From positions 15,559,657-15,623,656 of the forward strand of contig NC_080718.1 of assembly GCF_019097595.1 (NCBI RefSeq): DNA of 64,000 nt, in the 5' to 3' direction. How positions within the stretch are numbered: position 1 is the first letter of the stretch; each line of letters starts with the position of its first letter. Positions 10,201-22,900 of the stretch are shown piece by piece. The translations under genes were made by a program, and so were the position numbers. Under the pieces are notes generated by a model, which had not been told where the DNA came from, made no database searches, and saw nothing but the letters and a program-made list of their open reading frames with translations. Source of the DNA: Hemibagrus wyckioides. Lineage: Eukaryota; Chordata; Actinopteri; Siluriformes; Bagridae.

Positions 10201-12979
10201 TCTATTCAGTGCATGAAGGCCGCTGGCTCGCAGGCAGCACAGCTGGTGGCCCCATGCATTTGAATGGTAATTCTTGTGTAGTGTTTTCCTGACTACTCAT
10301 TATGTTTAAAACTGTAGTAAGTTTATTAAGTAAAAACGTTAGTATTATGTAAGTGTTAAATTTGCACAGCTTGTTGAAGGCTGCTATGTTTATATCTGTT
10401 GTTCCTTGTTGAGTTGCAGTAAAACTTCTACTCTGCATGCAAATTACAAATGATAAAATCTGAAAAACAGTCAAATATAAAATATAACAATCTATATCTT
10501 GTACATAAGAACATAGTAAATTAACATTACATAGTAACTTAACAACATTGACCTCTGAATCTCTTTAGGTATAAAATGGAAGTAATAGTTTTTATAATGC
10601 TAATCTGTTTAGACACTTTCTGGACCAATCCTCAGTTTCCGGTCAGGATCACTGAGATTAACAAGTCCTGTGAATCAGCAACAACCCAAGGGCCAAATAT
10701 ACTTGTGTCTGTCTTGCAAAAGCCTGATAAGAGAAACAGACGTCTCACCAGAAAACTTCACCTGGGTTTCTGCATTTTCAAGGCTAGTGAGAATTGTCAG
10801 AAATCTCTAGTTTTGGAATATGGTTATCTGCTCTGTGTCTTTGTTCTCATAGCCCTTTTTTTTCTTTCAGAAAACATCACAGGTAAGTTTACTGTAGTTG
10901 GTTATATTACTTACAGTCTGTAGCACTTTTTCTGCAAATTCATCTTTTCTCTTCTCTCCTGTAGACGAAAGATTCTAGAACGGCCTCCGCAGCTTCCTTC
11001 TTAAGCACCATTAATCTGGTGTTTGCCACCCAAGTGATGCGTGATGCACGTGAAATAACAGAGTATGTAAAGCTGGACCCAGGAGACTATGTCATCATGC
11101 CATTTACTTTTGAATTCAATAGAACTGCCTCCTTCATTCTGGGCCTCTGTTCAAAGACAGAAACTCATGCAGGGTATGTGCAGTACAGTTAACATATAAC
11201 TTTGTGACAGTGTGCTAACTGTAGGCACAATTTGTGATAAGGGACTTTTGGGACAGACTATTGCATTTTATTGCTTCCATTCTGGATGAATCATATTCCT
11301 TAACCAATTTTCTTTTTGTAATAGAGAGCCCTTTATGGTCTTCAGCTCTGACGGGAAAATGCTGCGTCAAATATCTGATCATGTAACTATGCTCTTTCTC
11401 CCCTTAAAAAATGTAAAAACAAATATTGAAAAAATAATGGAAGGTGTTTCATAGAAAACAAAATTTGCACAACTGTTCCTGCTGATTTGGGTATGGATTT
11501 GCATGAAGCTTATTCTATGGCATTAGCTTGTTAACTGCACTTTGTAATCCCAATGATACAAAGCTAAAGAAACAAAATATAGTACTGACTTTAACGATAT
11601 ACTGTAAATGAGGAACATGTAATATTTGAAACTACAATCTGAATGTTTCTTGTGTTTCTTCTATTGGATTAGTATCAGGAAGTGAATGCGGAGCAGCTTC
11701 AGAGATTTCTAAATGAGAAATATATTGGAGGTGAGCAGCTGGTCATATTCCTATGAGATAGACCTTATTTACAGACAACGTTTTGCTTAATCATCAGTAT
11801 CTGTACTTGCAGGTGGTCTGCAAAACACAGGAGGTTTCAGCTTGGATGCTTGCCAGAGTATTGTCGCTATGATGGATGTATCCTTCCTTTACCTTTACCT
11901 TTACCTTTACATCCACTGTAACAGTCCTGTGTGCATAACAAACATCTACAGACAAGTGTAAAGATTTACAAATGCAATGAATAAACACATTCTTTGACTG
12001 AGGTTGACTGGAATTCTTTAAAACTGTGCATAACTAGCTAGATGTGATATCACAGTGCTCCTTAACAGTCTTCTCTAATAGGTCTCAGTTACTGGGACAC
12101 TGAATGCATTTGAACTTAGCGAACTGTTGAAAAAAATCGATTTGTACAAGGTAAACATTTAAAGTGTGTAATTGCCCACTATTAAACATGTCTTTGCAGG
12201 CCTGAATGATGTATTAAAATCCTTATGTGTTTTCACAGGATATCTTTTACCATGTGGACAGCAACAGAGACGGCATTCTGTCACTGATGGAGCTTCGGAA
12301 TGCAGTAGAAGCCACAGGTTCCTGCTAATGCTTTTGTTATATAGTTGTTGCAACTAATTTCGCTTTAAGACATCGTATCGCATTACTTTACCTGTATGTA
12401 GTTACTCTTCCATGTAGGCACATAGTTGTCTTAGAGGCATGGTCTTGTGCTCCTTTTAGGCTTTCGTATTAGTGATAAGTTGCTGGAACTTACAAATCTA
12501 CGCTTTGCTGACTCCACTGGTCGAATCACTCTGGAGAGATTCATCTGTCTGGCTCTACGTCTAAGCTGCATGTCTGGTAAGCCTGGATTAATGATGTCAC
12601 AATACATTACATATTTGAGTGTATTATGAAAGATCAGTTAAGCATGCAACGAAAAGAAAACAAAAATCCATTTAGGATTCTTCTAATTATACATTATTTT
12701 TCAAGCAAACAAAGCAAACACTTTTAATTCCGTTTCATTAATAAGCATTTAAAAGTTATTTTTTGTGTTCAACAGAAATATTCAGTAAACTTACTGACAG
12801 AAATTTCATGCACCTCAAAGAGCATGAGGTATGTCTTTCCAAACGTTCCTTATGTAATATCCATGTTCATATACTTCTGAATGATTTTGAGGTGATATTT
12901 CCACCTCTGTCATTATTTTCACCACTCATCTGCTCCTTTAAACATGTTTTAGTGGCTGCAACTTACTATGTACTCCTGA
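7280..12979 (+). CDS. capn13/capn14-like: Calpain cysteine protease, CAPN13/CAPN14-like, 20 coding exons
   Basis: Cytosolic Ca2+-dependent cysteine protease. Exons: 7280-7516, 7763-7832, 8061-8179, 8279-8424, 8513-8690, 8864-8935, 9235-9320, 9931-10005, 10106-10266, 10613-10782, 10871-10882, 10965-11173, 11325-11382, 11673-11730, 11813-11877, 12082-12150, 12239-12317, 12460-12576, 12776-12828, 12953-12979. They total 2061 nt, or 686 residues, with all phases matching. The 70-, 119-, 12- and 65-nt exons are calpain hallmarks. Protease core: Cys105 in GNCWFLAA, His265 in [13 protein letters not shown], Asn289 in LLNPWG; the core ends near DDGEFW (about 328). A C2-like domain (about 340-500) and a penta-EF-hand domain (about 530-686) follow; the loop 602-613 ([12 protein letters not shown]) is canonical. 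The CAPN13/14 assignment rests on [33 protein letters not shown] and the ending WLQLTMYS, where the last EF hand is degenerate. The intron at 10783 has a GC donor. The calpain call is near certain; which CAPN13/14 paralogue is not. Confidence 0.93.
9590..9775 (+). repeat. Dispersed repeat remnant in calpain intron 7
   Basis: CCTTGGGCAAGGCCTTTAACC is the conserved core of a common fish SINE-like repeat; the flanks are diverged. The rest of this 610-bp intron (9321-9930) shows nothing else. Confidence 0.45.
10783..10870 (+). other. GC-AG intron of the calpain
   Basis: The exon must end in phase 0 to join the 12-nt exon at 10871-10882 (K-T-S-Q). The only fitting donor is TTCAAG|GCTAGT, which begins with GC. 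The alternative GT four bases downstream (GCTA|GTGAGA) would be in phase 1 and would bring a stop into the exon at 10965. The intron is only 88 bases. Confidence 0.75.
11882..11911 (+). repeat. (TTTACC)n short tandem repeat
   Basis: Four near-perfect TTTACC units start within a few bases of the calpain donor at 11877/11878. It is not a telomere unit. Confidence 0.8.
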
Positions 12980-13089
12980 AGAAGTGGCAGGAACCATGAG
13001 TACAGAGCATTTCAACAGCAAACTTCATATTATCGTAGCACTTACTTGGGTTGCTTTTGAAAAATATACCTAATGGCGATTTTTAATTT

Positions 13090-13095
13090 AATAAA
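13090..13095 (+). terminator. Polyadenylation signal of the calpain
   Basis: AATAAA 111 bases after the stop codon, giving a short 3' untranslated region. It is the first such hexamer on this strand after the gene. Confidence 0.7.
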
Positions 13096-13771
13096 GAGAA
13101 GCTTAAAATATGGCACATTACTATGTCTATGTTTGCTACATGTTGGGGCAAGCGGTTATAATACACAGCTTTGTTTTGTTGGTACTTGTACTTAAGTATG
13201 TAATTATGCTTGTGAATGTTATCTAGTCGGTGATTTGCCAACTTGTCAGCTTGTCTGCTCACAGCAAATGCCAGGTTGTTTTTTTTCCCACTGCACATAC
13301 AATGCGGGATTATACAATGTTGACAGCATTTAAATAGAAAAATAAAACGTTAAAGGTCAGACCACACCTCTTCAACTATTGTGCAAGGTTTTCTCTGTAT
13401 TGCTTTATAGCAGCATGAGGCTGCCATCTATTGGAACTGAGCACAGCTTTCAACCTCCTTATCTATGAATTCAGCAAATCAGACCCTAAATCAACTGAAA
13501 ACCCCACAATGTTCACTGGTTTTACCTCATCAAATTTTCTGTATGTACAAGAGGTTGGAGAATACCCTGAATTTTGAATGGTGCCTAAATGCAGAGACTG
13601 CTGATAGGATGATAGGATAGAATATCAGAGTGTTTTCTCAGCATATCTGTTTTAATCTTATATCTTCTGTCTATAAGATCATGGCTTTTCTCTCATCTCT
13701 TACTAGATGAAAAACAAACCAAAAAATAAAACCATAAATAAATAACTCAATTTCAGTTTTGAGCATGAGTG

Positions 13772-13777
13772 TTTATT
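13772..13777 (-). terminator. ipcef1: Polyadenylation signal of ipcef1
   Basis: AATAAA on the - strand (TTTATT on the + strand), about 355 bases past the ipcef1 stop. It leaves some 680 bases between the two convergent polyadenylation signals. Confidence 0.55.
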
Positions 13778-14131
13778 CTTATCTCACTAAAATGGAAATA
13801 AACCATTTTGTGAATGTGAGCAAACATTTACAAGAAACACATTCTAAGACTGTACATAGTTTTAAAAAAATAGTCCACTAAAAATCAGGAGACAATAAAA
13901 ATTAAAAAGACTCCTCCAGCTGGAGCTAACACAAAAACATTATCAGACTCTCCAGCAATGAGGTGAGACACTTGATGGTTCTAAAATGTAGGATATATAA
14001 TACAAGATAAATACAAATAATGCATCAAGTCCTTCCATTTTTTTAAAAATATCTGGCAAAATGGGAAATGTTTCAGACTCTGGTCCGTTGTGGCCTGCTT
14101 GTCGTTCTAAACGTTTATGCTTGAAGTCAGT

Positions 14132-16875
14132 CTATAAACTGGTCTCTGTTAGATGGGAAACAGCAGCTGTTAAATCAGAGGCTTCACAGGATTGGGTCTG
14201 AGGAGGAGGAGGAGGAGGAGGAGGAGGAACTTTCGCATGCAATTCCTGTACCAATACAATGTTTGTCTCCTTCCACTGGCGGAATTTAGTTGCTGTGAGT
14301 GCAGGGTCAGCTAGCACCTGATCCAGAGTCAGCAAATCTGCCTCTTTAGCCTAGAGCCAAGACAAAGACCATACTTAGAAAATAAACTGAGATGTTAAAA
14401 ATCTGATAAAATATCTGGGTTAAAATGCTAACCTTCAGTGTGCTGTTGAGCGCTCGAACGAGATGCAACTTGTCATTGACTTTGTGGTTTTTGCAGCGCT
14501 TTATAAAGGAAGCTCTGAATTCCCGTTTTGATGATGGCCTCCGCTCACCCATGGGAGATAGGCTTGCCCTTTTCAGATCTCTGTACAATTTCTCCATCTC
14601 ATCACTAGTGCTTTCCTCAACTTCTGAAAATAAAATCAATAATTTCTTTGAGAATTCTTGAGAATAAAGTGAATGAAGTGTCATATCAGTAAATGTAACA
14701 CTAATAGTGCTTTTCTGCCCAGCAACATGCCATCACAGTGCTTAATATCTAATCTAATCCAATACTGTCTGTATCTGACCATCCGTGTGTGAAAGCAGGA
14801 ATTTGGACATTATCCTCTTGAGGTTGCCTACTGGACGAGAGGGGACAGTAGTAGAAAAATCTGGCTGGTAAATAACAATAACATATCTGAACAAGTGACA
14901 AGCTATGGTGTAGGTTTTACACTGTAGCAGTTTTTCAGTAGAACTGTTTTTGCTGTTGCTGGAAAGGAAAATAACACTTAGGGAACAAAATATGATAACA
15001 TACACCATTAGCACAATTCTTTGTTGACTGTTTGACCAGTCAAAAGCCTGTACTTCTGCATTTCTGGATCATATGTTCCAGCTTAGCTCACACACACAAA
15101 AAAACTAATTAAAACAAAACAAAAAACAAACACCCAAAAAATCATGAGTTATGGCATGCCAGGCTTGCAGATGAAAATAATGACAGCAAGTCATAGGAAT
15201 TGTATATGCTTACTGAAGTTATGTGTGATCAGGTTCTGTTCTGAATGAGACGGCGCATGCTGTGTGGGTTCTACGCTGGTCCGGGGTTCTTGGGCCAGAG
15301 CAGCAGCAGTCTTACAGCAGTTTGGTGCTGTGTCTTCTTGAGCGTGAACCTGAGCAAAGGACACTATGTTCTCTGCAGCAGTAGGTCCAGCCTGGGAAAC
15401 AAGGTCTAGCCAAGACTGGCGCTGTTTTGCCAGAGAGGACATAGAGCTTTGGGACGTCATGGTGCTCACAGGAGTGGATGGGGAAGCCTCACTGGGAACA
15501 GGAGATGAGTATGGAGGAGGAAGACTCCGCTGAAAAAAAGGACAAAGAGAGGAGTGTCAGAAACATGCAGGAATACACCATGGATTTGAATGCCAGTCAC
15601 AGGGAACCAAACACACACACACACACAGAGGGGTGATTTAGTATAGCTAATCTAACTACTGGCATGTTTTTAGAAGGTGGACAGAAAACAGGGATGAGGA
15701 GGACAGGCACAACTCCACTGCTGTGAAGTTTTTTTTTTTTTTTTAAACCTTTGTTAGCATAGCCTCACTGTACTGGGGTACAGGACACATGATCTGCATA
15801 ATATATACTAAATCTGGTATAAAATTCTGCCATTTAACTGAGTGATTCGTCAGTTCAACTAAGATCTAGGACACTGACTGTCATTTAAACCTCAGTGAAG
15901 TGATTCCCATCCATGCCTTTAAAGGTTTTCAGTCATCAGATTATATTTAATGTCTAATAGTATTTGAGATCTATAATAAAACAAATAAAATATCAAGGCA
16001 ACTGGAATAGTTTATCTTGAAAAATGGTTTTGTTTGATTATGATTTTCACAAATCTCATTCATTCAAACAGTAGAGGGAGTTCTGGTATGACGATTTCAA
16101 AATGTTTTATTATACCATGGCTACTTCTTAGTGAACTAAACTAGTTCCTGGTATCACCTACATTTTTATAGATGTAAACAGTCATTCTGTCACCAGCCTG
16201 TCTTTTTTTATTGCTCTTGAAGATGAATAAGACAGAGAAACTCAGCATGTCATGTTACTGAGAAAGCAGGAAGTCGTGTCCTAAAGAGTCTCCTGACGAC
16301 ACCTAACTGACCGTTACAAAGTGATGACACGCAAGACTCCTTCCCTAAATGTTAAATAAGCATCATGCTACAGAAAGCTTCAGCATATTAACAATTTTAT
16401 TATTCTTTGTTGAATAACATTTTTAAACCTTAGATTACGTCCACTGTTTACATTAGATAATTCAAGTCTCTGTGAATTAGATTATAGAAACCATAAGGAT
16501 ATTAGAATGAGTGCAATAACTGTGCTCCTGTTAGTGTATCAGGAAGAAATAACTCCACCCATTCCACATGACAGCGCCAGTGCTGCAATGCACAGAATGG
16601 CGCTTGCACTCGAAGTATGTTAAGTTACGTTGTGACACATTTTAGAACACAATAACGCATAAAACCGGTCTTGCTCAACTCAAGTCCTTTGCAAGCCAGT
16701 TCAATGGATTATATTTCTTACAAAAAGTACTCACTGGTTGTCCAGTTCCTGGTGGATTGTTCACAGTCTGGTTCAGCAGCTGCTCAGAGTAGGGTGGAGG
16801 GGGTGCTTCAGTGGACTCAGCCTCCTCATGATCACTAGATTCACTGTAACATTCTGGTATTCCCGCACATGTGTG

Positions 16876-16906
<31 letters not shown>

Positions 16907-19900
16907 ACAGACACACACACAGTTAAACCTCATAAATTCCTGCATGTGTCAAATTCAGAAACTTGAATCATAGTCACATGAGGACTCACCAGCTGGATGG
17001 CTTTCTATGGGTTCATACTGTATGGACGCAAGACCAAGCTTATTCAGCCATCTGAAAGCCACAGCAGGACAGGAAGAGCTTAAATAATATCATGTCATTC
17101 TAGTGTGCTTTATTTTTAATGCAATGGCAGCAGTCTTACATGTTCATCTCCTCATGATTCTCAGCAGCAAAGAAGAAAATTGTGGCCTTTGGGTGGCACG
17201 CTTTTATAGCACTGGAGTAAAAACACAAAAAAACTATAAACATGAAAAAAGACTATGGTATGTATTTTTACACACAGAGTCAGCAGCTTGAGAAGCCATG
17301 TGAAAGTAGACATTTATCAGCTGTCTTTGTCTATTAAAATCAGCTCAATAACTCATTTGGCTGAGGCTTTTATGCGCTAGTTTAATATGTTCTTGTGAAT
17401 ATATTAATCACATCACTTGTCCTAAAGGACAAAAATGTCACTCACTATTTCTTTTTGCACTCCATTGCCCGGTCAATCAGAAAATCTGTCAGGTTAATGT
17501 AACCCTCTGCTTTTTCAGCCTATAAAAACAAAGGAAGACGTTACAATGTAAATAAATCCTTCTATTTTAGTACATAAAGAAAATAAACTTTTGCAATATT
17601 AATTATGGACATTTACTGTAGTTTCATATGCTAATGGTTGTACTCACAAGCTGGTTGGTGTACCAATACAGTGAGGTTTTCTTCAGTACAAACCAGTACT
17701 TCTTCCATTTAATGCCTAGGAACCCTTTCCCCGCAGTCTTTCGGTAAAGCCAGCCCTGGTGGTCCACTGGGTTCAGGTCCTTCACGGAAACCCTCCTCCT
17801 GCTCATTGTTGCATTGTCTATTTAAAACAAATCACTTTAGTCATTGTTTTTATACATGACTATTGCATAGCTGTGTACACTGTGATCCCTGGCCTACCTC
17901 GAGTCTTCTTCTTAGACTTGTGCCTGAGGGACACCTAAAAATAGATGCACATGCATTAATAAATAAATTTTTATTCGCTGTATTGAGAAAACAATTCTAC
18001 CTAATACACACGAGGAACGGTAGTGTACTTACAGGGTTGTATTCATCAGCATCTGTTCGAGGGGCTAGCGAGATGGGGAAAGATGCCTGAAACATAACCA
18101 AATCTGGCCACTTAACTCAAAATAATCACAGAATCACAAACACTACTAGTCAATAAGATTAATCCACATAAACTGAAGAAGTGAAATGTGAAACTCAGCT
18201 GAAACCACAAACATGCTTCTCTCAGGGAAGTGGTGGGAAGTGACATCACATACAGAGAACAGCTTCACTGAAAAAATGCACCACACAAAACTGCACTAAA
18301 ATGGAGTGATTAACTAAGCTCTCGCTGAAAAATTTGTGCAGTTTGGTGCTCCGATGAGATTCACTGCTTCTAAATTACGACCAAGCTAAAGTACTTCTAA
18401 ACATATAAGCAGTTTTTTTTTTTTTTGGAAGAAGTAGAAGAGTAGAAGTGTCAAAGTATCATACCATTTTACAAAAATCATGATGACTGAGTCTACTTCC
18501 TGAATATGTAAGGACGATGCACTCAGTCCTTTAGAGGCGGTACATATTCTTTTTCTATAACTCTTCTCAACACAGTTGGATTAGGAACACTGAATTCAAG
18601 GTTACGGTGGTCTAGGAGATGGGAGTCAGGATTACTTTGCCAAATGTCTTTGGCAAAAGCCAAATGTCTGAATCTTATCCAGCATACTAGGCTCGACAAG
18701 CTGCATCCATTTATACTACTGGAAAAGACAAACTAAATGAAGAGGGGTATTACTCAATTTCCTCAACTTGTTTCAGTTCCTCCTTTTTCATGTAACATGA
18801 TGTGGTTCAAGGGTGAAAGAGCACTTCAGTATCAAACAATTTCTCTAACAATTTCTCCAAATATATACGATTTGCAGCAAAATTCACAGATTAAACTTTT
18901 CTAACTGACATTATATATATTTCAGTACAGTATTCCCTGAATAATGGTGAACAAAAAACACTATTTAAATTAAAAACTCAATAAATGGAAAATGGATATA
19001 GTTCTCATATTAGTTAACCCAGTTTACAATAATGACCTGCTGCTTAACAAGCACATTAATGCTCAGGATAATGATGGAGGGGGGAAAAAAAAACCCTGAC
19101 ACAGTGTTATCTGTTACCTCCCCTGTATATAGACATTATTATTTTTTATTTATACCGAGTTGCCAACTTATTTTCAGCTGGACTGACAGATGTCCTGTAA
19201 ATCAGTGTATTAAAAAAACAGTTAGTTGCCAGTATTACTCCAAAGACATTTTACTTACTGTTTAAATGAGCTTCTTTGTATAAGTGAAGTACAAGGCAGT
19301 TTTTCCATGAATTAGACATAGGTTAAAACCCCAAATCCTAAATCCACACTCCTTCATCAGTGTCATATCCTCTATAGTAGACTTACTTGTGTTGGATGAT
19401 GTCGAGAAACAATCCGTTTTGTCTTGAGCAAACATTCTCCTCTAGCGGCGAGGACTGAAAAAACTTCAAACCTCCACACACTTGTGAAAAAGCTTTCCTT
19501 ACGCAAAAACTAAAACGTCTAAAGTGTTTTTACGGGGATTTTTTTTTTTTTTTTTTGCTGTGGGCAACGAGCCCACAGCAAACCAGCCACACAACAGAGA
19601 CTGATCACATTCACACAGAGGGATGTTGTGTACTATTGACTAACACAATATGCGGTTAAGGACTGAGTCACGTAAAAGTAATTTAAAAAAAAAAAAAGAA
19701 AAAAGAAAGGAAGGAAGAAAGAAAATAATAAGAATAATAATAACCAGCGTTATACATTCATTACACAGCTCCAATTTTCTTAGTCGTGCGATAGCTGCAG
19801 GTGTGTGAGCCACTGCTGACAAAAGAAAGAGGAACTATGAAAGTGAAGTTCATGTTTGGGCTCAGAGTGTGGCCAATATTTCTATTCCTGTTTGCCAGTT

Positions 19901-22900
19901 TCTTCTTCTTTTTCTTTCTTCTTTTCCAGTATGTTTCCTTAGCGGGTGATTCTTGGTTTTTCACTGATCTCAACTGTGGGTTTTAACCAATTTTTTTTTT
20001 TTTTGGCAACAAATCTGTATGACTGTTGATAAACTTACAGAGCATGACAACCACTGACTACTGTGGAAGGAAGAGATCACCCAGTTGTTGGTTATTTGTT
20101 TTATTATAGCACGAAAGTGATATAATGTGTGTTTAAATGGTATCAAACACGACTACGAAAGCGTTTAACTACGCGTGAACACGCTCAAATATATCTGTAG
20201 TACCGCGAATAGCCACTGGGTGTCGCTCTAATACAGTTTTAAACATGGGAAAAGTAGACGTGAGGATTACAGAGCAATGGAGGCGAGAGTGTGCTTTGGG
20301 TAACCATTAGCAAAAGGGGAAAAAAATGCCACCAAACCTTTAATGAATTATATTTCATGCTGACTGTTATTTGAGTTTAATCATAATTTTGCCTTAGTAA
20401 TTAGGACCTATAGAGCCACTAAGAAGCCTGTACAGAAGTCATTATTTGGCCTTTTATTCTGCACCAATAAAAAGTTAAGACAAAGCATGGTGTAGTGAGT
20501 AGCATTGCCCTACCACAGGATTCTAAGCTAAACTTACTGTCTGTGTGAAGTTTCTCCCTATTTTCCCCCATGTCTCCCTGTCATTGGTTTCCTCTGGTTT
20601 CCTCCCACATCCCAAAAACAGAGCCAGTAGGTTGGTTACAATAAATGAGTGTTTAAATGTGTGTGCATGGTGCTTTGCAATGGGCTGGCATCTTATCCAG
20701 GGTGTATTCCTGTGTCACACCCACTGTTCCTGGGATAGGCTCCAGATTCAGTACAACCCTGAACAGGATTAAGCAGTTACTGATAAGATAATAAAATATT
20801 CTGAAAAGGCAGCGTTGTTCTGTCTAAGAATCTGGACGCACCACTGAACTGAAGAGTCAAAAGTGCACGTTATTTACATTCTTTAAAACTCTCTATACTT
20901 ATCAGCAGACTGTTGGAGCTGTAGCCAAAACAGTGCTCACAGTGTTTGCACACACACTATTAAAATGACTGACTGCTGATGATAACATATAGGCACTTCC
21001 TTCCTAGCCCCCCACTTAAATATCATAATGACAAGTGGGATTCAAGCTAATGAAATGACACGTTCCATGTGTCTGTTCACCTCTGGCCTCTGGCAACAAA
21101 TACCTCTTCATATGAATTTTAGTGCAGTTTCATTTACATAATCACAGTATTAGACCTCACAGTATGAAGTCCTTATTCACTTCCCTATACTGCTTTGGTG
21201 GATTTCATGGGAAGATGGATTGATGGATCATTTGTCAATTATGAATTCTAGTGAATTTTTATTTTTCATGTTACTAATCATGAGTACCCAGACACAGAAT
21301 ATCCCTCTGAAGAAAATATAAAGAAATCTAAGCATAACTTCCATTCTTAAACTATAAACATAGTACAAAGATTAATGAATGACAGTTGTCATGTAGAAAA
21401 AGAAAAATCATATGACTAGGATATCAGGTGAGAATTGGAAAGAAGGCCTACGACTCTGACATGGGATACAAAATTGAGCTTCATACAGCCTCAGACACAG
21501 TATACATAGATGGACAGTAACAGTGTGTGTGTAGAAGTGGGGAGGGGGCCGTGGGAAAGGGTCTTATATGTTAAATGTTCATGTCACACACAGGGAATTT
21601 GAGATCAGCACCTGTCATGCTCTCACAACTTTCACTTTAAATCACTTTAAAATGTGAGCAAATATATATGCTTTAAGCTGTAAAATATAAGGTATTCACA
21701 GCAGAAAAGGTAAAAGTGTGAATTCATAAAGGTTCTGAGTAGGGTGAATGATCTGTGTTTAATTATGCAGTTTATACTACAGATATGAGTAGGAAAGAAA
21801 AAGCATTATTAAATAATAATTGTAATATTATTATCCTCATTATATAACTGAATTGGGGGAAAAATTTACAGGTCCAACACAGGTGTGCATATAATGTTTA
21901 ATAACTATACAATAACTATATAGTGTCAGTGTTAATGGTTTACAGTCCAGGATCAGAGACATCCTCTTTAGTATTACTTTCTGACCTCGGATTGCTGTTT
22001 AGCTCATTCCCAGTGTACTACAGGTCAATGCACTATGCTCCAAGTGATGTATTCAAAACACACAAAAATAAAGTGAAATGCATCAGACTCATCAGTGAAA
22101 AGAGAGAGGTACTTACCGCTTGAGAGAATGACCAGGCTCGCATTGCTGAGGTGCTGTACCTAATCAAGGCAGGCCAGAAAATGCATATAAGCCACAATGG
22201 ATACAAATACATGACAGGGAGGCAATCTAAAGCATCATTAAAAGTTTTATATACATTTTATAGGCACCATTTAGTCTTTCCCTTTGTAACATGGTATGTA
22301 GTTAAAGTGCTTTCTATCTGCTTAATATTTCAATTCTTATCATAATGGTAGAATTTCTCCTTGTGTTTTGTGTGTATGAATTCATCCTTTCTGAAAAATT
22401 GGGCAAAGAGTTTATCACATTTTTGTGCTGGCTTAAGACGCAGACCCTTTAAAAAAAAAAACAGATCCCATGCCATAAAAAAGTGTAAACCTATAATTTT
22501 GGTAAAGTATGTCATTTCCAGAAATGTAAACCAGTATTCAAAGACAATTTGTCAAGATGACTAATGTAAGACATGACAGGTTTTTTTTTGGGATATTGAA
22601 ATGTGGAGGCTAAATCCTTTTGTGCTTTTACAATGAGGTCACGATTATACTCTTTATTTTTAAAATCCACTGCAGGTATTAATTTTGCAGATAGCCAAAT
22701 CGAACCTATGTAGGTAGATTAATTTCCATTTCTTTGTAGCAAAAGTTAGAAGAAGATTATTTTGCATTCATTGAAGTAGGATCAGGTAGAAAGTGAACTG
22801 GATTAGCCATCCATCTTGCCCATAATGAGAGACATGACACCTGCTCTGAATTTGTAACCACAGGACTTTCAGGCTTTAAGTAGTTCCTCTCTTACTCTGA

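Noticed and set aside
11882..11911. Interstitial telomere repeat
   Set aside because: The unit TTTACC differs from TTAGGG and its complement CCCTAA.
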